Virus record (IMG/VR): IMGVR_UViG_3300020283_000003
Span: 1 to 58,770 of that record
Source of the DNA: a virus
DNA: 58,770 nt
Strand: one strand, 5' to 3'
The position numbers and the translations under genes are program-made. The notes under the pieces were generated by a model. That model saw only the letters and a program-made list of their open reading frames with translations. It searched no databases and was not told the DNA's origin. How positions within the stretch are numbered: position 1 is the stretch's first letter; each line of letters begins with the position of its first letter. This document shows positions 26,801 to 41,800 of this stretch, in pieces.

Positions 26801-29800
26801 TTATTTTGTGATTCCTCCAGTACCCCTTAAACCGAACCCTCTTCTCTGGAAAAGTGGGTAAGATCCTAGACCAACAGAGAACGTATTTCCATCGACATTA
26901 AGTGCGATTGGATTACTTCCTCTACTAAATCCAGTAACAATTCCCCAACTGTAGGTACCAACATTAGTGTATGCAAATCCAACAGTACTGAGTCCAGAAG
27001 TATTTGAATTTGAATCAATATTGCAGAAAGTGGTTATGATTCCGTTACCTGCATCATACTGAACTTGGTGAACTTTATAGATGTTGTTACAAGCAGTTGT
27101 ACCAATACCAATTACTTGGGAATTGTGAGTATCGATAGAAGTTACACCTGTACCAACATTAGTATCGTTAATAAAGATTCTCATTCCATCTCTAAGGGTA
27201 TCTGATGGGGAAGATGGAAGAGTTAAAGTAAACTTCAAACAGAGATCAGTACCGATTCCAGTAGAAGTTGTAATTCCAATAATATCACCATCATAACCAT
27301 TTACAGTTGGTGTTATTGTGATACTTTCAATCTCCACAACTGGATTTGGTACTAACGCAAATGCACTAGTTCCATATCCACTACCAGCATTGGTAATATT
27401 TGCACCAATGATTGAACCGCCAGAAATAATTGCAGTTGCTAGTGCAGTTGTTCCGAAACCAACAGTAATATCAGGTGGATTTGATATAGAAATTGTTACG
27501 ATTCCAGTATATCCAGAACCACCATTAAGAACAGTGATTGTGGAAATCGTACCAGCACTTGCACCTGTAGTTCCAACTCCAACGCTTAGAATACCTACAA
27601 CTGGATCTGTTCCTGGAGTAATGATGCCATCAAAATTAGTAGATGGACTAACATTTTCATAGTTAAACAAACTAGTATTATCAAGGAAGAGGTAATCTTG
27701 AGTTGAAGATGCAGAACCAATAATTCTTGCTGTTGGATAGATTTGTGGTTCTAGTGCTTCACGAGTCTTAGGAATAATACGTCCATCAACAGTTCTATCA
27801 ACTTTTTGTTTTCTCCAAACAACAGGTCTCTTGAAGTTACCATCAATACCCTGTCTAGAGTATAAGTTAGTTGCAAGAATATCGGATGCAACAATGTCAT
27901 TAACAACTCTTGGTTCTTGATCTGGAACAGTAGAAACACCAACTGGTTTAATTAAGATTAATTCATCACCAATTTTGATTGATTCAACTACGTTAACAGT
28001 ATTAACATCATCATTACTACCTCTATAGAAGTAAATTGTAACTTGGTCAGCCTCTGCTGGAGCACTTGTAAATTCAAATGCAGTACCACCTTCAAAGCTG
28101 TAATCTTTCTCTGGTATTTGAAGAACACCATTGATAAAGATGATAAGAAGTGATGGGAAACTAATAGGTGTTCCATCTTGTTTCTCAAAACTGACTAACT
28201 GCTCATTTTGGAATAGTGGGAATCTCTTTGTTACACCATCTTGTAGTGAGGTAATATCATCAATATAATCAAGTTGACCGAATTGCCATCCATAGAAAGT
28301 ATCGGAGAATGTATCAACAACTTGAAGTTCAAATGGTTCAGTTTCAGTTGTATAACCAACTGTCTTAGATCCAGCAAGGACTTTTGCAGCAGTTACCAAA
28401 CCAACAGGACTAACCTTATCATTAACTTGGAAACCATATCCTCTGTTTCCGATTGTAAAGTTCTTAACTCCACTTGACTCTGATGCAACACCACTAGTAC
28501 TAATACCACCAACATTTAGAGTTACAGATAATCCAATACCAGTCTGGGTTGTCTCACCAATACCTAATCTAAAGAGACCTCTAACTGGTAGATCATCATA
28601 AGATGGTCCAGGAGTTTCTAACCTTGGAGCAATAGTAAATCCAGTTCCAACATAATCTAGAGAAGGAACGAGACTTCCACCAAAACCAACTGTAGTAGTA
28701 ATTGTTAAACCAGTTCCAACATTATTTTCAGGAACTACTGTTACTGGAACACTATTTCCATAGAATCCACTACCAGGGAAGAACTGATTAACCTTACCAA
28801 CTTTACCACCAGAATGATAGAAGTGTTTAAATGTACAGATACCAACATCAGCAGTAAATTCAGTAGCAGAATATACTTCCTTAACTCTAAATGGACCTGG
28901 ATTTAATTTCTTCTCAGCAATACCAGAACGTAATTGGGTAACCATACCACCACTACCGTAGAAGTGCTGATAAGTTGAAATACCAACTCTTACTCTTATT
29001 GTATTTGCGTCATCTGCACTGATTACTTTATAAGGACCAGTATATTGTTGTGGTTTGGATGTACCACCACCAGTGTAAGTATGAGCAATTGGGGATCTTC
29101 CAACATTAATGGTATATTCCTTACTATTAGCAATAGCAAGTACTTCATAAGGTCCAGTATATCTTACAGGAGATACTCTACCAGAGTGATCGTAAGTATG
29201 GACGTAAGTAGAAACACCAACATTAACAGTGAATGTATTTCTGTCAATTCTTTCCTTAACTGTGTAAGGACCAGCGAATTTAACTTCTGCAGCAGTACCA
29301 CCAGAAACATATGTATGAGCAAGAGTTGATACTCCTACATTAGTTACAAATGTTGTTGAGTTAACAATAGTCGTCAATTCAAAGTCAGTTTGCTTATCTG
29401 GATAAGTCTTAGAACCATATGCACATGATACGGTCATACCCTGCAATCTAACCTTCTTAAATCGGACAAAATTATGGTTGGTTGCGGTAGTAACAGTCGC
29501 AATACCTGATTGATTATCATATTGGAAGTTACTGATATTAACAGCGGTTCCAGTATCTTGTGGGAATACATGTGTAGTACCACTACCAATTGGGCAAAGC
29601 ATATGGATATTTTCAAAGTTAATTAACTGCCCAGTTCCAAGTTGATTGAATCCATTGGTTGTTACTGTTGCCAAACCAGTCATATTATTATATTCAAAAT
29701 TAGCAATCTTAATAAATGCACCTTGAGGATTAGGGAACCTGTCACTTGTAACACCAGTTCTTACATTACCACCACTGACATATGTGTGTACTATAGTTGA

Positions 29801-32800
29801 GATACCTGTGTTTGTTACGAAGGTATTAGCATCAATAACATCAGTTACTCCGAAGAAGAATCCTGTTCCACCATCTGGATATGTCTTCATACCAGAAGTA
29901 CATGTCAAAGCAATACCAGATAGTTTTACATTTTCACCTGTTGTTAGTCCATGACCAACTGCGGTTATAGTTGTAACACCAGTAGTGTTAGTGTAGTTAA
30001 ATCCAGTGATAGGAACATCAGTGAAATATGTTGGTCCTGTTAATCCAGTGCTCTGCTGAAGATCTGGAGTTGCTCCAATATTAACTGTAATTGTATTTGG
30101 AGTTCTTGCCTCAATATTAATATTATTATCGTAGAATGGATCTCTCTTATGTGATAAACCTTCATCAGTTGCACTTACAAATGTATGTACAGAAACGTTT
30201 GTAGAAGGTACAGTTGCTAATGTTTGTACTTCAAAAGTATTTGTAGTGACGTTTTCTACCTTTATCCACTTACCACTTACAGGATCAGTTGCTCTTGGAT
30301 AAGTTTTAACTGAAGTGTTACCATCTAAAGTACATGTAAATGATAATGAATTATCTGCTAACTTAATTTGTCTACCATTCTCAAATCCGTGGTTAGGAAC
30401 AGTAAGTACCATCATACCAGTAGTAGGATCGTAAGTAGCATCAGTTACAGTTTTGGTCTCTATAAGAGTTCTAGGATAACTATGCTGAGTCGCATTATTA
30501 TCTTTATCACATGTAAATGTGAGTGAGTTATCTGCTATCTTGATACTTGTTCCTACATCTAAGTCATGAGAACCAATGGTAAGTACCATTTTACCTGAAT
30601 TTGGATCGTAACTAGCATCAGAAACATTATAATTTACGGTAGTTGATACACCAACATTTAAACTGATTGTATCACTAGTTGTAGCAGCAATAGCAACAGA
30701 AGTATTATAGTATGGGTCTTTTGCACGTTTGAATGTGATGCCATTAGTCTTACCAGAGACAAATGTATGAGCATCAGTATTTGTAGAAGGGATTACATCT
30801 AATACTTGGACATCAAATGTTTTTGTGGTTACATTAGAAATCTCAACCCATCTATTACTGATGAAATCAGTAGAACGAGGATATGCAGTTGCCACAGTTC
30901 CACTAGTAGCACCAACATTAACTGTGATTGTTCCACCTGCTCCGTCTACAGCAGTAATATTAAGAGGCGTATTATATGCAGGATCGGTTGAACGAGGATA
31001 GTACTTAGTCTTGACGTTACCGTCAGCAGTACAAGTAAATGCAAACTTATCAGCACCAATTTCTACTAAGTCATCAGTTGTGAAACTATGAGTACCAATG
31101 GTAATTACCATATCACCAGTTGCAGGATCATATGTGGCATTAGTTACATCATGTTGTGTCTGCACAGGACCAACAGTAATTGTAATTGCATTAGTTACTG
31201 TTCCACCAGCCCAAGTATGTACTGAACCTACACCATATTGACATGAGAATGAAACCGCACCATCTTCAAGTTTAACTAGATCACCATTTTTCATTCCATG
31301 AGCAGCAGGAGTAGTAACAGTCATGATACCTACAACAGGATCATAAACTGTACCAGTTGTTGCGGTAAGAGAACCAGTAGTTGAACGAGGATATGCATGA
31401 ACTGTTGCATTATCATCCTGTGAACATGTGAATAGTAATGAATTTTCATTAATTTTAACAGCAGTTCCAGTTTTTAAGGTATGAGCACCAATGTTTGCTA
31501 CCATTAATCCTGTAGCAGGATCGTAAGTTGCAGAACTAACATCAAATGGGAGAATAGGAGATTTACCTACATTAAGTGTGATTGTATCACTAGTTGTTGA
31601 AGCAATACCAACAGCAGTATCATAGAATGGATCAGTGGATCTTGGATAATTCTTCGTTGATGTATTACCATCCATTGTGCAAGTAAATGGTAGTGAACCA
31701 TTAGCAATCTTAACACTTGTTCCTGTTCTTAAGGTATGAGCACCGATGTTTAGTACCATTACACCTGTAGCAGCATCATAAGTCGCAGCACTAACATCAT
31801 GATTTACGATAGTTGATATACCAACATTTAAACTGATTGTATTACTGGTTGTAGCAGCGATTGCAACAGCAGTATCATAGAATGGATCGGTTGATCTAGG
31901 ATATGTCTTAGTCGATGTATTACCATCCATTGTACAGGTAAAGGATAATCCATTATTAGCAATCTTAACACTTGTTCCTGTTGTCAAGGTATGAGCACCG
32001 ATGGTTAGTTCCATCACACCTGTCGCTGCATTATAAGTTGCATTGGTGACATCATGATTTACGATAGGTGATGCACCAACGTTGATTGTAAAGGTATCTG
32101 TGGTTGTTCCTGTAATAGCAGTTGCAATTCCAGAAATAGGATCGGTTGATCTAGGATAAGTCTTCGTTGCTGAATTGCCATCCATTGCACAATTAAAGGA
32201 TAACCCATCATTAGTAATAGAAATTGTATTTGATGTAGTTAATAAATGAGCAGCAGAAGTGATAACCATATCACCTGTTGATGGAGTGTATACTGCATTT
32301 GTTACTGGATTAGGTAAATTACCAACATCTGAGGTAACACTGTTTATTCCAGCAGATACGAATGTATGAAGATAATTACCACCTGACTGGATTGCACTAG
32401 AAGCAGTACCACCTGCCCATGTATGGGTGTAATCACCACCTGATTGGATTGCACTAGTTGCTGTACCAACAAATGTATGTGGGTGGTCACCACCACTCTC
32501 GATTACTGCTTTCTTAATACCACCAGGTTGTGCAGTTACAAATGTATGAGGTGAAACATCTGTAGAAGGTGTAACTGTTAATACTCCTACACTAAATCTG
32601 TTTTCATCAACAACAGTAACCTGTGTAAACGTACCACTAAGAGGATCAGTAGGTCTTGGATATGGGTGAGTTGTTGCATTACCATCTTTATTACATGTAA
32701 ATGTAATTGCATAATCATCAAACTTAATGTAATCACCATTTCTTAATCCATGATTAACTTTAACACCCTTTGAAGTAGCACTTACGAATGTATGAGGAAC

Positions 32801-35800
32801 AGCATGACTGATAGCACCTTTTCCGCCATTAACATTAACTGTAATTGTGTCAGATGTATAACGTATGATTGGAAGATCCTTGCCATTGACATAATCACCT
32901 GATGCTCTTGGATATGCCTTAGTCTCTAACTTACCTTCAAATACACAACTAAAGGATATTGATTCTGTATCAAGACGTACACTATCATAATTTGTCAATC
33001 TATGAACTCCAACAGTTAATGTCATTTCACCACTAACAGGATCATAAATCGCATCTGATACAGTCAACTGCTGATTAGTAACAGTCATTATACCTGTAAC
33101 TGGATCATATAAAGCAGTATCAGGTGTCAAACCATATTGAGGAACAAATGTGTGTGCATAGTTACCACCAGTCTGGACTGCGCTAGTTGCTGCACTTACA
33201 AAAGTATGACTTCCACCAGCTCCGCCAGTACAAGCGAAACCAAGATTTTCAAGTTTTACAAATTGACCAACAAATGTAACACCATGACCAACGTTAGTGG
33301 TCACTGTCATTATACCTGTGAAATTATTATAAGTAGCGGTGCTAATATCTCTACTCAAACCATTTGGATCTGGGAAAATATGAGTCGTAATACCTGTTCC
33401 ACCAGGACAAGTTAAAGCAAGACCAGAAATACTGATTAGTTCACCACCCTTAATTCCATGACTAGGAACAGTAAATGTTGCAATACCAGTAGTAGTGTTG
33501 TATGTCATTCCAGTAATACTACTAATACCACCAGGTTCTTTACTTGGTTTTGGATCATATACGTGACGATATGAAGAAACCCCTACATTAGTTCTAAATG
33601 TTCTATCATCATAAACAGTATCAACAATAAAGGCATCAGTCCTTAATTTCTTCTTAGTAATTCCACCACCATTGTAGAAGTGTTGATAAGTTGAAATACC
33701 ACAATCAATATTAAATGCCTTCTTATTGACAATACCAGTTATGATATAAGTATCATCTACGCCACCAAAATTGAGTTTGGATACTTCACCAACACCAATT
33801 GATGGTGTATATGTGTGTTTGTAAGAGGTAATACCAACGTTACAGTTGAATCTAGGACCACCTTTTGTGATAGCACCAGTAGCAACACCAACAAATGTAT
33901 GTGCGTAATTACCACCTGCAATAACAGCACCAGCAGTTGCACTAATAAATGTGTGAGCAGATAAGTCACTGATAGAAGAGAGACCTACAGCACCGTTGAC
34001 ATTGATAGTAATAGTTGTTGAACTTACTGCACTAATTTCTAAAGATTTCTCATATGCATAATCTGGAGTACCAGCATTAATACCAGTACCACTAGCACGA
34101 GGATATGTCTTAGTTACAGAGTAACCATCTAAAGCACATCTGAATGATAATGAATCAGTTGCTAATTTTATATGTTGACCGATTACAAAATTATGAGCAC
34201 CAATAGTAAGTTCTAATACACCAGTACTAGGTTCATACGCAGCGCCAGTTACATTGAATAGTTGTTGTGGTGATCTACCAACTTGAAGATCGATAGTAGT
34301 ATTTCCAACGCCAACAACTTCAACTGGTTGCTCGAATGATCTATCTACCTTATGTGTAATACCATCAGTTACAGCAGATATAAACGTATGTGAATCTACA
34401 TTTGTAGATGGAACAGAATTGTCAGATAACGCCTGAATTTCAAAAGTGTTTGCTGTAGTATTAGAAACTTGTACCCATTGTCCACTAATAGGATCACTAG
34501 AACGTGGATATGATTTTGTACTCTTACTTCCAAGAGCATCTCCGACATAAATTATAAACTCAGTTCCTGATGTAACAGTTACAGCAGTGGTTATTCCTGC
34601 AATAGGATCAGTAACACGAGGATATGTGTGTGTTGTTGCATGATAATCTGCAGCACAAGTAAATGTCAATGAATTATAATCAAGAGTAACTGTATCACTA
34701 GTTGACATTCCATGAGAAGATAGGAATACTAATGTAAGAGCACCTGTTGTTGCATTATAAGTTGCGTTAGCAGGTGTTAATTCAGTTCCAGATACTGCAC
34801 CACTCTGAACATTAACTGCACCAGTTGTTGCAGATACAAATGTATGATCAGTTACACCATAACCACATCTGAATGATAATGCATTATCTGCTAATTTAAC
34901 CCATGATCCATCATCCATACCATGATCAGCAACAGTTATAGTTGTTACACCTACAACAGGATCATAGATGGCATTAGTTGGTGTAAAGGATTTAATTAAG
35001 TTTCTTGGATATGTCTTCTGAGAACCTGTGGAATCCATATCACAGGTAAATGTTAATGCATTAGTTCCAATATCAACAGTTTCACCAACAGAAATACCGT
35101 GTCCATTACCAATAGTAACAGTCATGATACCTACAACTGGATCATAAATGGCATTAGTTACGTCATATGGTCTAGGTGGAAGAAGTCTGGTTACTTCATA
35201 AGGACCAGTTTTCTTAATTGCAGAAACTGTACCACGAGTATTAATTCCAACATTTAATGTAATAGTATCTGCACCAACTGAATCAATGTTAATTGCAGTA
35301 TCATAATAAGGATCACTAGCTCTTGGATAAGTCTTAGTTGATACATTACCATCATCCTCACATGTAAAACTCAATGCTCCGTTTGCTATCTTAACACTGG
35401 TTCCTGCAGTCAAACTATGTGCTCCGATAGTTAAGACTAAAACTCCAGTATCACTATCGTAAGTCGCATCAGTAACATCATGATTTACAATAGGTGATGC
35501 ACCAACGTTAACTGTAATAGTATTAGTAGTTGTTCCTGTGATACTAATAATTTGTCCTGATACAGGGTCAGTAGATCTTGGATAAGTCTTCGTTGCTGTA
35601 TTTCCGTCCATTGTACATGTGAAGGACAATGCGTTATCAGCGATGGTAAGTGTATTAGAAGTTGTTAGTAAATGATTAGCAGAGGTAATTACCATATTAC
35701 CTGTGTTAGGAGTATATGCTACGTTTGTGATTGGGTTTGGTAAGTTACCAACATCACTCTGAACTCCATTTGTTACAGCAGATAAGAATGTATGTACGTA

Positions 35801-38800
35801 ATTACCACCAGATTGAACCGCAGCACTTGCTGTACCACCTACCCATGTATGTCTGCCAAGGTTGTATGTGTGAACAATTGTAGAAACACCAACATCAACC
35901 CAGATTGTATTTGGATCAACGATTCTTAGAACTCTGAAAGATCTATTAGGTTCTGTAGCAGGATCTGGGAATCTGTGAGTAGTTACGCCAGCATATGCTG
36001 AAGAACAATTAAAGAGGAGATTTTGTAAATCTAAACTATCTGTTACTTTGAAATCATGAGCAGCAGTTGTGGTTACAGTAGCAAGACCAGTAGAATTATC
36101 ATAATAAACTGTACCAATATTATATTTTCTTCCTAATGATTGTGGGAAAATAGTTGATGTTAGACCAGCAAAACCACTAGGACATGTAAATCCTAAACCA
36201 GCAAAGTTAATTCTATCACCTAATCCAAATGGTAGAGAATTTCTTGCAACAGTAACAGTAGAAAGACCTGTAGTATTATCGTAGATAAAGTCTGTTATAC
36301 TATGACCAATACCTGATGCTGCTGATGGATATATGGTTGTACTTAATCCAAGAAGTGCATTACCACCACTTACATAAGTGTGAGCAATTGTAGAAGGTCC
36401 AACATTAACTCTGAACTTATTTTTGGTTGGTGTGCTAGAAACAATGAATTCAAATCCATATTTACCAGTAGGATAGATGTGAGATGTAACACCAACCTGT
36501 ATTTCACCACCAGCATCGTAAACATGAGGAATAGAAGTTATACCAACATTTGTTAGAATCTTGGTTGGAGAAAGAACTTTAGTAACTCTGAATTGACTTC
36601 CTTGTGTACCATCTGGGAATATTGAAGTTGTTACGCCAAGATAGTTAAGAGTTTTAATCGCATTTGTAGTTGCACTAACAAAAGTATGTGGGAATGTACC
36701 TGTACCACCAGTTCCAACATTAACTTGGAATGAATTTGTAGTTACACCTGAAATTGGTAGGTACTTATTATATGCAAAGTCTGTAGCACGAGGATATGGA
36801 TGAGTTGTAGCACCACCATCTAAAGTACATGTAAATACGATACTGCTTGCACCAATGGAGATTTTATCACCATTTGTTAATCCATGATTAGAAGCAAATG
36901 TGACTGTAGAAAGACCAGTTGAAGGTTCGTAAGTAAATCCAATAGGTGTTCCAACATTAACTTTTGGACATGTAAATCCAAGACCTGTTAATTTTATCTG
37001 TTCTCCAGGTTTTGCTCCATGAGGACTAGGAGTTGTAATCGTAGTAATACCTGTAGAATTATTATATTCAAAGGCAGAAATAGCAAATGTTATTCCATAT
37101 CCAGCACAACTGAATTCAAGACCCTGCAATCTAACCTTATCTCCTTTGGAGAAATTATGAGCAGATGCTGTAGTTATTGTTGTAAGACCTGTTGGTGCAT
37201 CATATAGAGCATCAGTAATATTAACGCCATATCCACATTTTAAGTTGAGATCTTCAATATAAATTCTGTCTCCTTCCTCATATCTGTGAGGAGTTGCCAA
37301 AGTAATAGTACCAAGACCAGATGTATTATCATAATTAAAGGCAGAAATAGTCTTAGCAATACCTGCTCTGCAAGGGAAGAGAGTGGTTGTAATTCCAGCT
37401 TTCTGACTGATTTGAGCATATTTTTGACCAATACATGTGAAACCAATACCATTGAAGAATACTTCCTCACCTTCTTCTAAGATACCAAATCTTTCTAGAG
37501 TGGTTACTGTTGCCATTCCAGTTTTATTATCATAGAGGAAGTCAACCACAGTCTTCTTAAGACCTCTAGTGTATGGGAAGACACCAGTAGTAATTCCAGA
37601 TTTAGTTGGTACACAAGTAAATCCAATACCTACAAAATCAATACTATCACCTGCTTCTAATCCATGAGCAGTAGAAGTGGTAACTGTAGAAAGTCCTATG
37701 GTATGATCGTAGACATAATTGGTAATGCTACTCATTCCTTGAGTTGTAGGTGCAGTCAGAACCTTATAAACTTCACCTGCATGGTTAATAGAAGCACCAA
37801 TAGAAGGATTACCTAGATTTGCAAATCCTCTTCCTTCACTAGAACCTAAAGTAACAACAACACCACCTCTAGGTAAACCATTTTGGTTAATATCTGTTGC
37901 AGAAACAATAGGATCTCCACTTTCATTAAGAATACCAGTGAAAGTTAGATCAGTAGCACCACCTTGTTCTCTAATGAATAGGTTTGCATTAAAGTTATTT
38001 GGAGTTTGTGGTTTTTGGAACATATTGTTCACAAAGAAGATACCAAAACCACCTTCACTACCAATACCAGTTATATTTTTACCTTCAGACTGAAGAGCAA
38101 ATGTTTTCGCAACACCAGTAAACTGACCAGAAATATCATCAAAGATCTTATTAGAATCATAATTTTTCCTCAAATAAACTCTTCCATTGAAACTAGATCC
38201 TGCTTCTGGAATACCAGTTGTGGATGCTTCATCGGAAGATTTACCACCATTAGGAGCACCAGTGAAGAAGATATTATTTCTAGCGAAGCTATAAGAACCA
38301 GTGTATTTTTGAATTATTGAACCATTAGGATGGAATGATGCTGCTGTTCCTACTGAACCACGTTGAATCTTACATAAGTTAAATGTACCAATACCAGCAG
38401 TATCAATTTCAGTATTTGTAGTACCTACACCAACAGCTTCAACAAGTACAAATTCATCATTAATTTCAAATATATCACCAAGAATAACAGATGAAATACC
38501 TGAAATTGCCATAAATGTGGAAGTTTTACCAAGACCAAGAACTCCACCCCCAGAAAGAGTTGTATTATTCTCTAGAGTTCTAGTAATTGGTGCCCAAGTA
38601 AGTGGTTTCTGAACAAGACCGTCAATCGCAATAAGAGATCTGGATAATTTACCAGTTGTATCAAATTCATGAAGATTACCTGCACCAACAGATCCTAAAG
38701 TAGTTCCAATACCTGCTATGGCAGCTGCTGTAGTAAGACCAATTCTAAACTCATCTTCATTATCTTTAATTGCATAAACTGGAGATGGTAGAGGATCTCC

Positions 38801-41800
38801 GTTTGCAAGAGTCATTGGTGCTGTGACAACACCAACAAATGTTCCACCAGGAATATATTTTAATTCTTGACCAGTTGCAAAGAAGTGATTTTTAATCCTA
38901 AATTTACCAGTAGCAAGATTAAGTGCAGAAGTATTAGCAGGGTTAAATGTTTTAGAGAAAATTGGATATCCATTCCACAACATTGGGAATTCAAAGATAT
39001 TTCTAAAATTCAAACCAGTGTAAGTAGTATTGAAAGTTTCTTCAACAACTGCTCCATATTCTAGTGGATTTACAGTATTTCTTTCAAGTTCTAAGTAAAG
39101 GACTTCATTAAATGTCCTCATAGACATTTTATCAGTTATACCTGCCTCAGGTGTAAAGACAAGAACTGCCTTTTCACCATCATATTTGGCAAATACCGTT
39201 CCCAGACCCGTCGTATTACCGACCGATAGTACGGGATATTCAGAGAAGTATAGAGAATCACCAAGTTGGTCATTCAAGAACATGTACTGGAAGGCAGAGA
39301 ATGTCCTTCCATATCCAACAACCATTGTACACTGGTTTACGGACTGAATATCACTCTTAATACCAGCAAAGTTTGCAGTAGATCCAACACCAACACTCTG
39401 ATACTCAGTATAATACTGAGCAGATCTTTCATTATCAGGAATCATTCCTGTTGCTAAGAATCTATAGTCTCTATTAGTAGTTCCAACAGTATTACCGAAA
39501 CCTAATGTTCTTGCTTTTAAGTTTACAAACTCACCAGGTCTAGCATTGTAGAATTCAATACTAAAGTTATTACCACTAGGATCATAAGTACTTCCAAATG
39601 TACCAAATGCACCTGCGTTAGTACCACCAAAAGAACCATCAGAAAGAATAATATTATATTCAGACATATAACTATCATTTCCATCATGAATTGCTTTTAG
39701 TTCAACAAACATGGTCTCTTTTTGACCAGCAGACACAGTTTCTACTTCAACTTGAGAATGTAGATAATCAAAGTTTGTTGCAGCAACAGAAACAAAAGAT
39801 TTGGATGTGTTAGGTCCAATTTCAGCATCAGAACCCATTAGAACAGCAAAACCAAATGCAGTTGTTCCGATACCAGTAAGTGTTGGTTCAGTATTATAGA
39901 ACTGGTTTAAAACCTTAATATCATAGTTCTTATCAAATGGATCAGCAGGATAAAATCTTAAACGAACCTGTGAGTTATCTACATCTACAGAACCTTCAAG
40001 AGTTCCGATCTCTTGTGGTGTACTATGTAATTTCTTAAAGGTTGGTTCTGAATAGTAAGTATTAGTTCCATCTTGAAGAATAGTAATTTCAGAAACTTGG
40101 AAATCTCTACGGTCTTCACTAGTGATTTGAACAAGGAATCTATTTGAGATAAAGTTAAATGGATATCTGTAAATATTTTCAAATAGATCCAAAGTGTTTG
40201 GATTACTAATATTACTAAACTGACTAGAAATATCGTCAATGTTTAGAACTCTGTTTGTAATAGATTCAAAATAGTCAGATAATTTTGCATTTTCTAATTC
40301 AATTTCATTACTGAGTTCTACCTCACTTCTAGTTGCAATATTAACATCTCTACCTATATCAAAGTAATATTGATCATCAACTCTTACTTCTTCAACAAGA
40401 TCTACTGTAGCATCAGTAGCAGTGGTAGAAGTTTGAATACCTGCATTTTTACCAACAGTTACTAACTGATTATCAACAAAGTTTTTAAGACCTGTTGGGT
40501 GAACACTGTTGTTTACCGCATCAATACACTCTTCATAAGAAACTTCAGTTTTAAGTGTATATGAAAGATTCTGATAATAATTGTTATCTTGAATAACTTG
40601 ACCACTGGAATTTAATTTTCCAGAATCAGATGTTCCTTCAATAGTCTTATCTGTCTCAGCTTCTACGCTGTAAACACCATCAAATCTTAAGATTTCTACA
40701 ACTTTTGCTTGAGAACCACTCTTTGCTCCAATGATAATATCATCAGGAACAATAGGAGAAGTACCAACAAACTTAATATTTTCAGCAGTTGCATCAAAAG
40801 AAATTACTTGTAAATCACTCTCTTCACTGTTTACAATTAATTTTTCATTTTTATCAAATGAAGCTTGTTTTAAATCAACCCTGAATGTAGGTAATTCATC
40901 TTTTGGAATAACACGAGAGAAGTTTTGAGTATCACTAACACCTAAACCAACATTAAATGTATAATCAGAATAATCAACTGTAAAGGAGAATGGGTTAGTT
41001 GTTACAACATTAGTAACTTTTAAGAAATTGTATTGATGATTGGCTGAGTTGTAACCATCTGCACCAGCATCTTTTTCAAAACCTTCGATCCAAACTTCAT
41101 CATTAACTTTAAATGGTGGAGCACTAAACCCAAGAACAGGAGTAGAAATTGTAAATGTTACAATACCACTTCTAGTTGGGTTAGCTTCTGATTTTGTGAT
41201 AACAATACCATTTGTATTATTAACTGAATATAACCTATATTCTCTATTTTGTAGACCTACAGGATTCGCTGCAATTTCTGTATCTACAATAGAACCTGAG
41301 TTTTCATTAATTCTTGCAACAATATTAGCACCATCAACTTTTGTACCTACAAATCTATCGACAAGTTCTAACTTAGGAGCAGAAATATAGTTTTTACCAT
41401 TAGACAAAATACTAATGTTACCAACAGTATTAAAGTCTCTAATAGTAGTAACAGTAGGAACATCAACAATTGGTCTTAAAGTACTATCAGAAGAATAGTT
41501 AAATCCTTCATTTACTAACTGAATTGAATTAATTTGACCAATTTTAGTTGATTTTGGTTTAATAGTAGAGTTATCACCTTTTACAGATTCAACACCCAAG
41601 AATCTTGGTAGTTTTGTATAGAATTCTCCATTGGATAGTAGATTAATTTTATCAATTGGACCTTCTGGACCAATGGCAGCTGTAGAATAGAACCTTCTAC
41701 CTTCAGTTGCAGCATAAGAAACTTGCTCTGGAGTTTTTGCAATTGCAAAACTGAATGTGGTAGTACCAACTCCAACTGCAGAACTACCGATACCAGTGAT

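Larger units (their letters stand above)
28800..37700 (-). repeat. repeat region inside the giant gene (many diverged modules)
   Basis: The coding sequence here is built almost entirely of related modules. One type has the core ATYDxxTGxMxLTIGAH, then SVKIANxSLSFTC, then DGNxxTKTYPR and ends in ITLNVG. A second type reads GPYxV...FxxNVGxSTxxHTYxxGG. A third, shorter type has ATSAVQSGGNYxHTFVS. The three are interleaved, so the array looks grown by duplication and shuffling. Boundaries are approximate. Confidence 0.85.
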
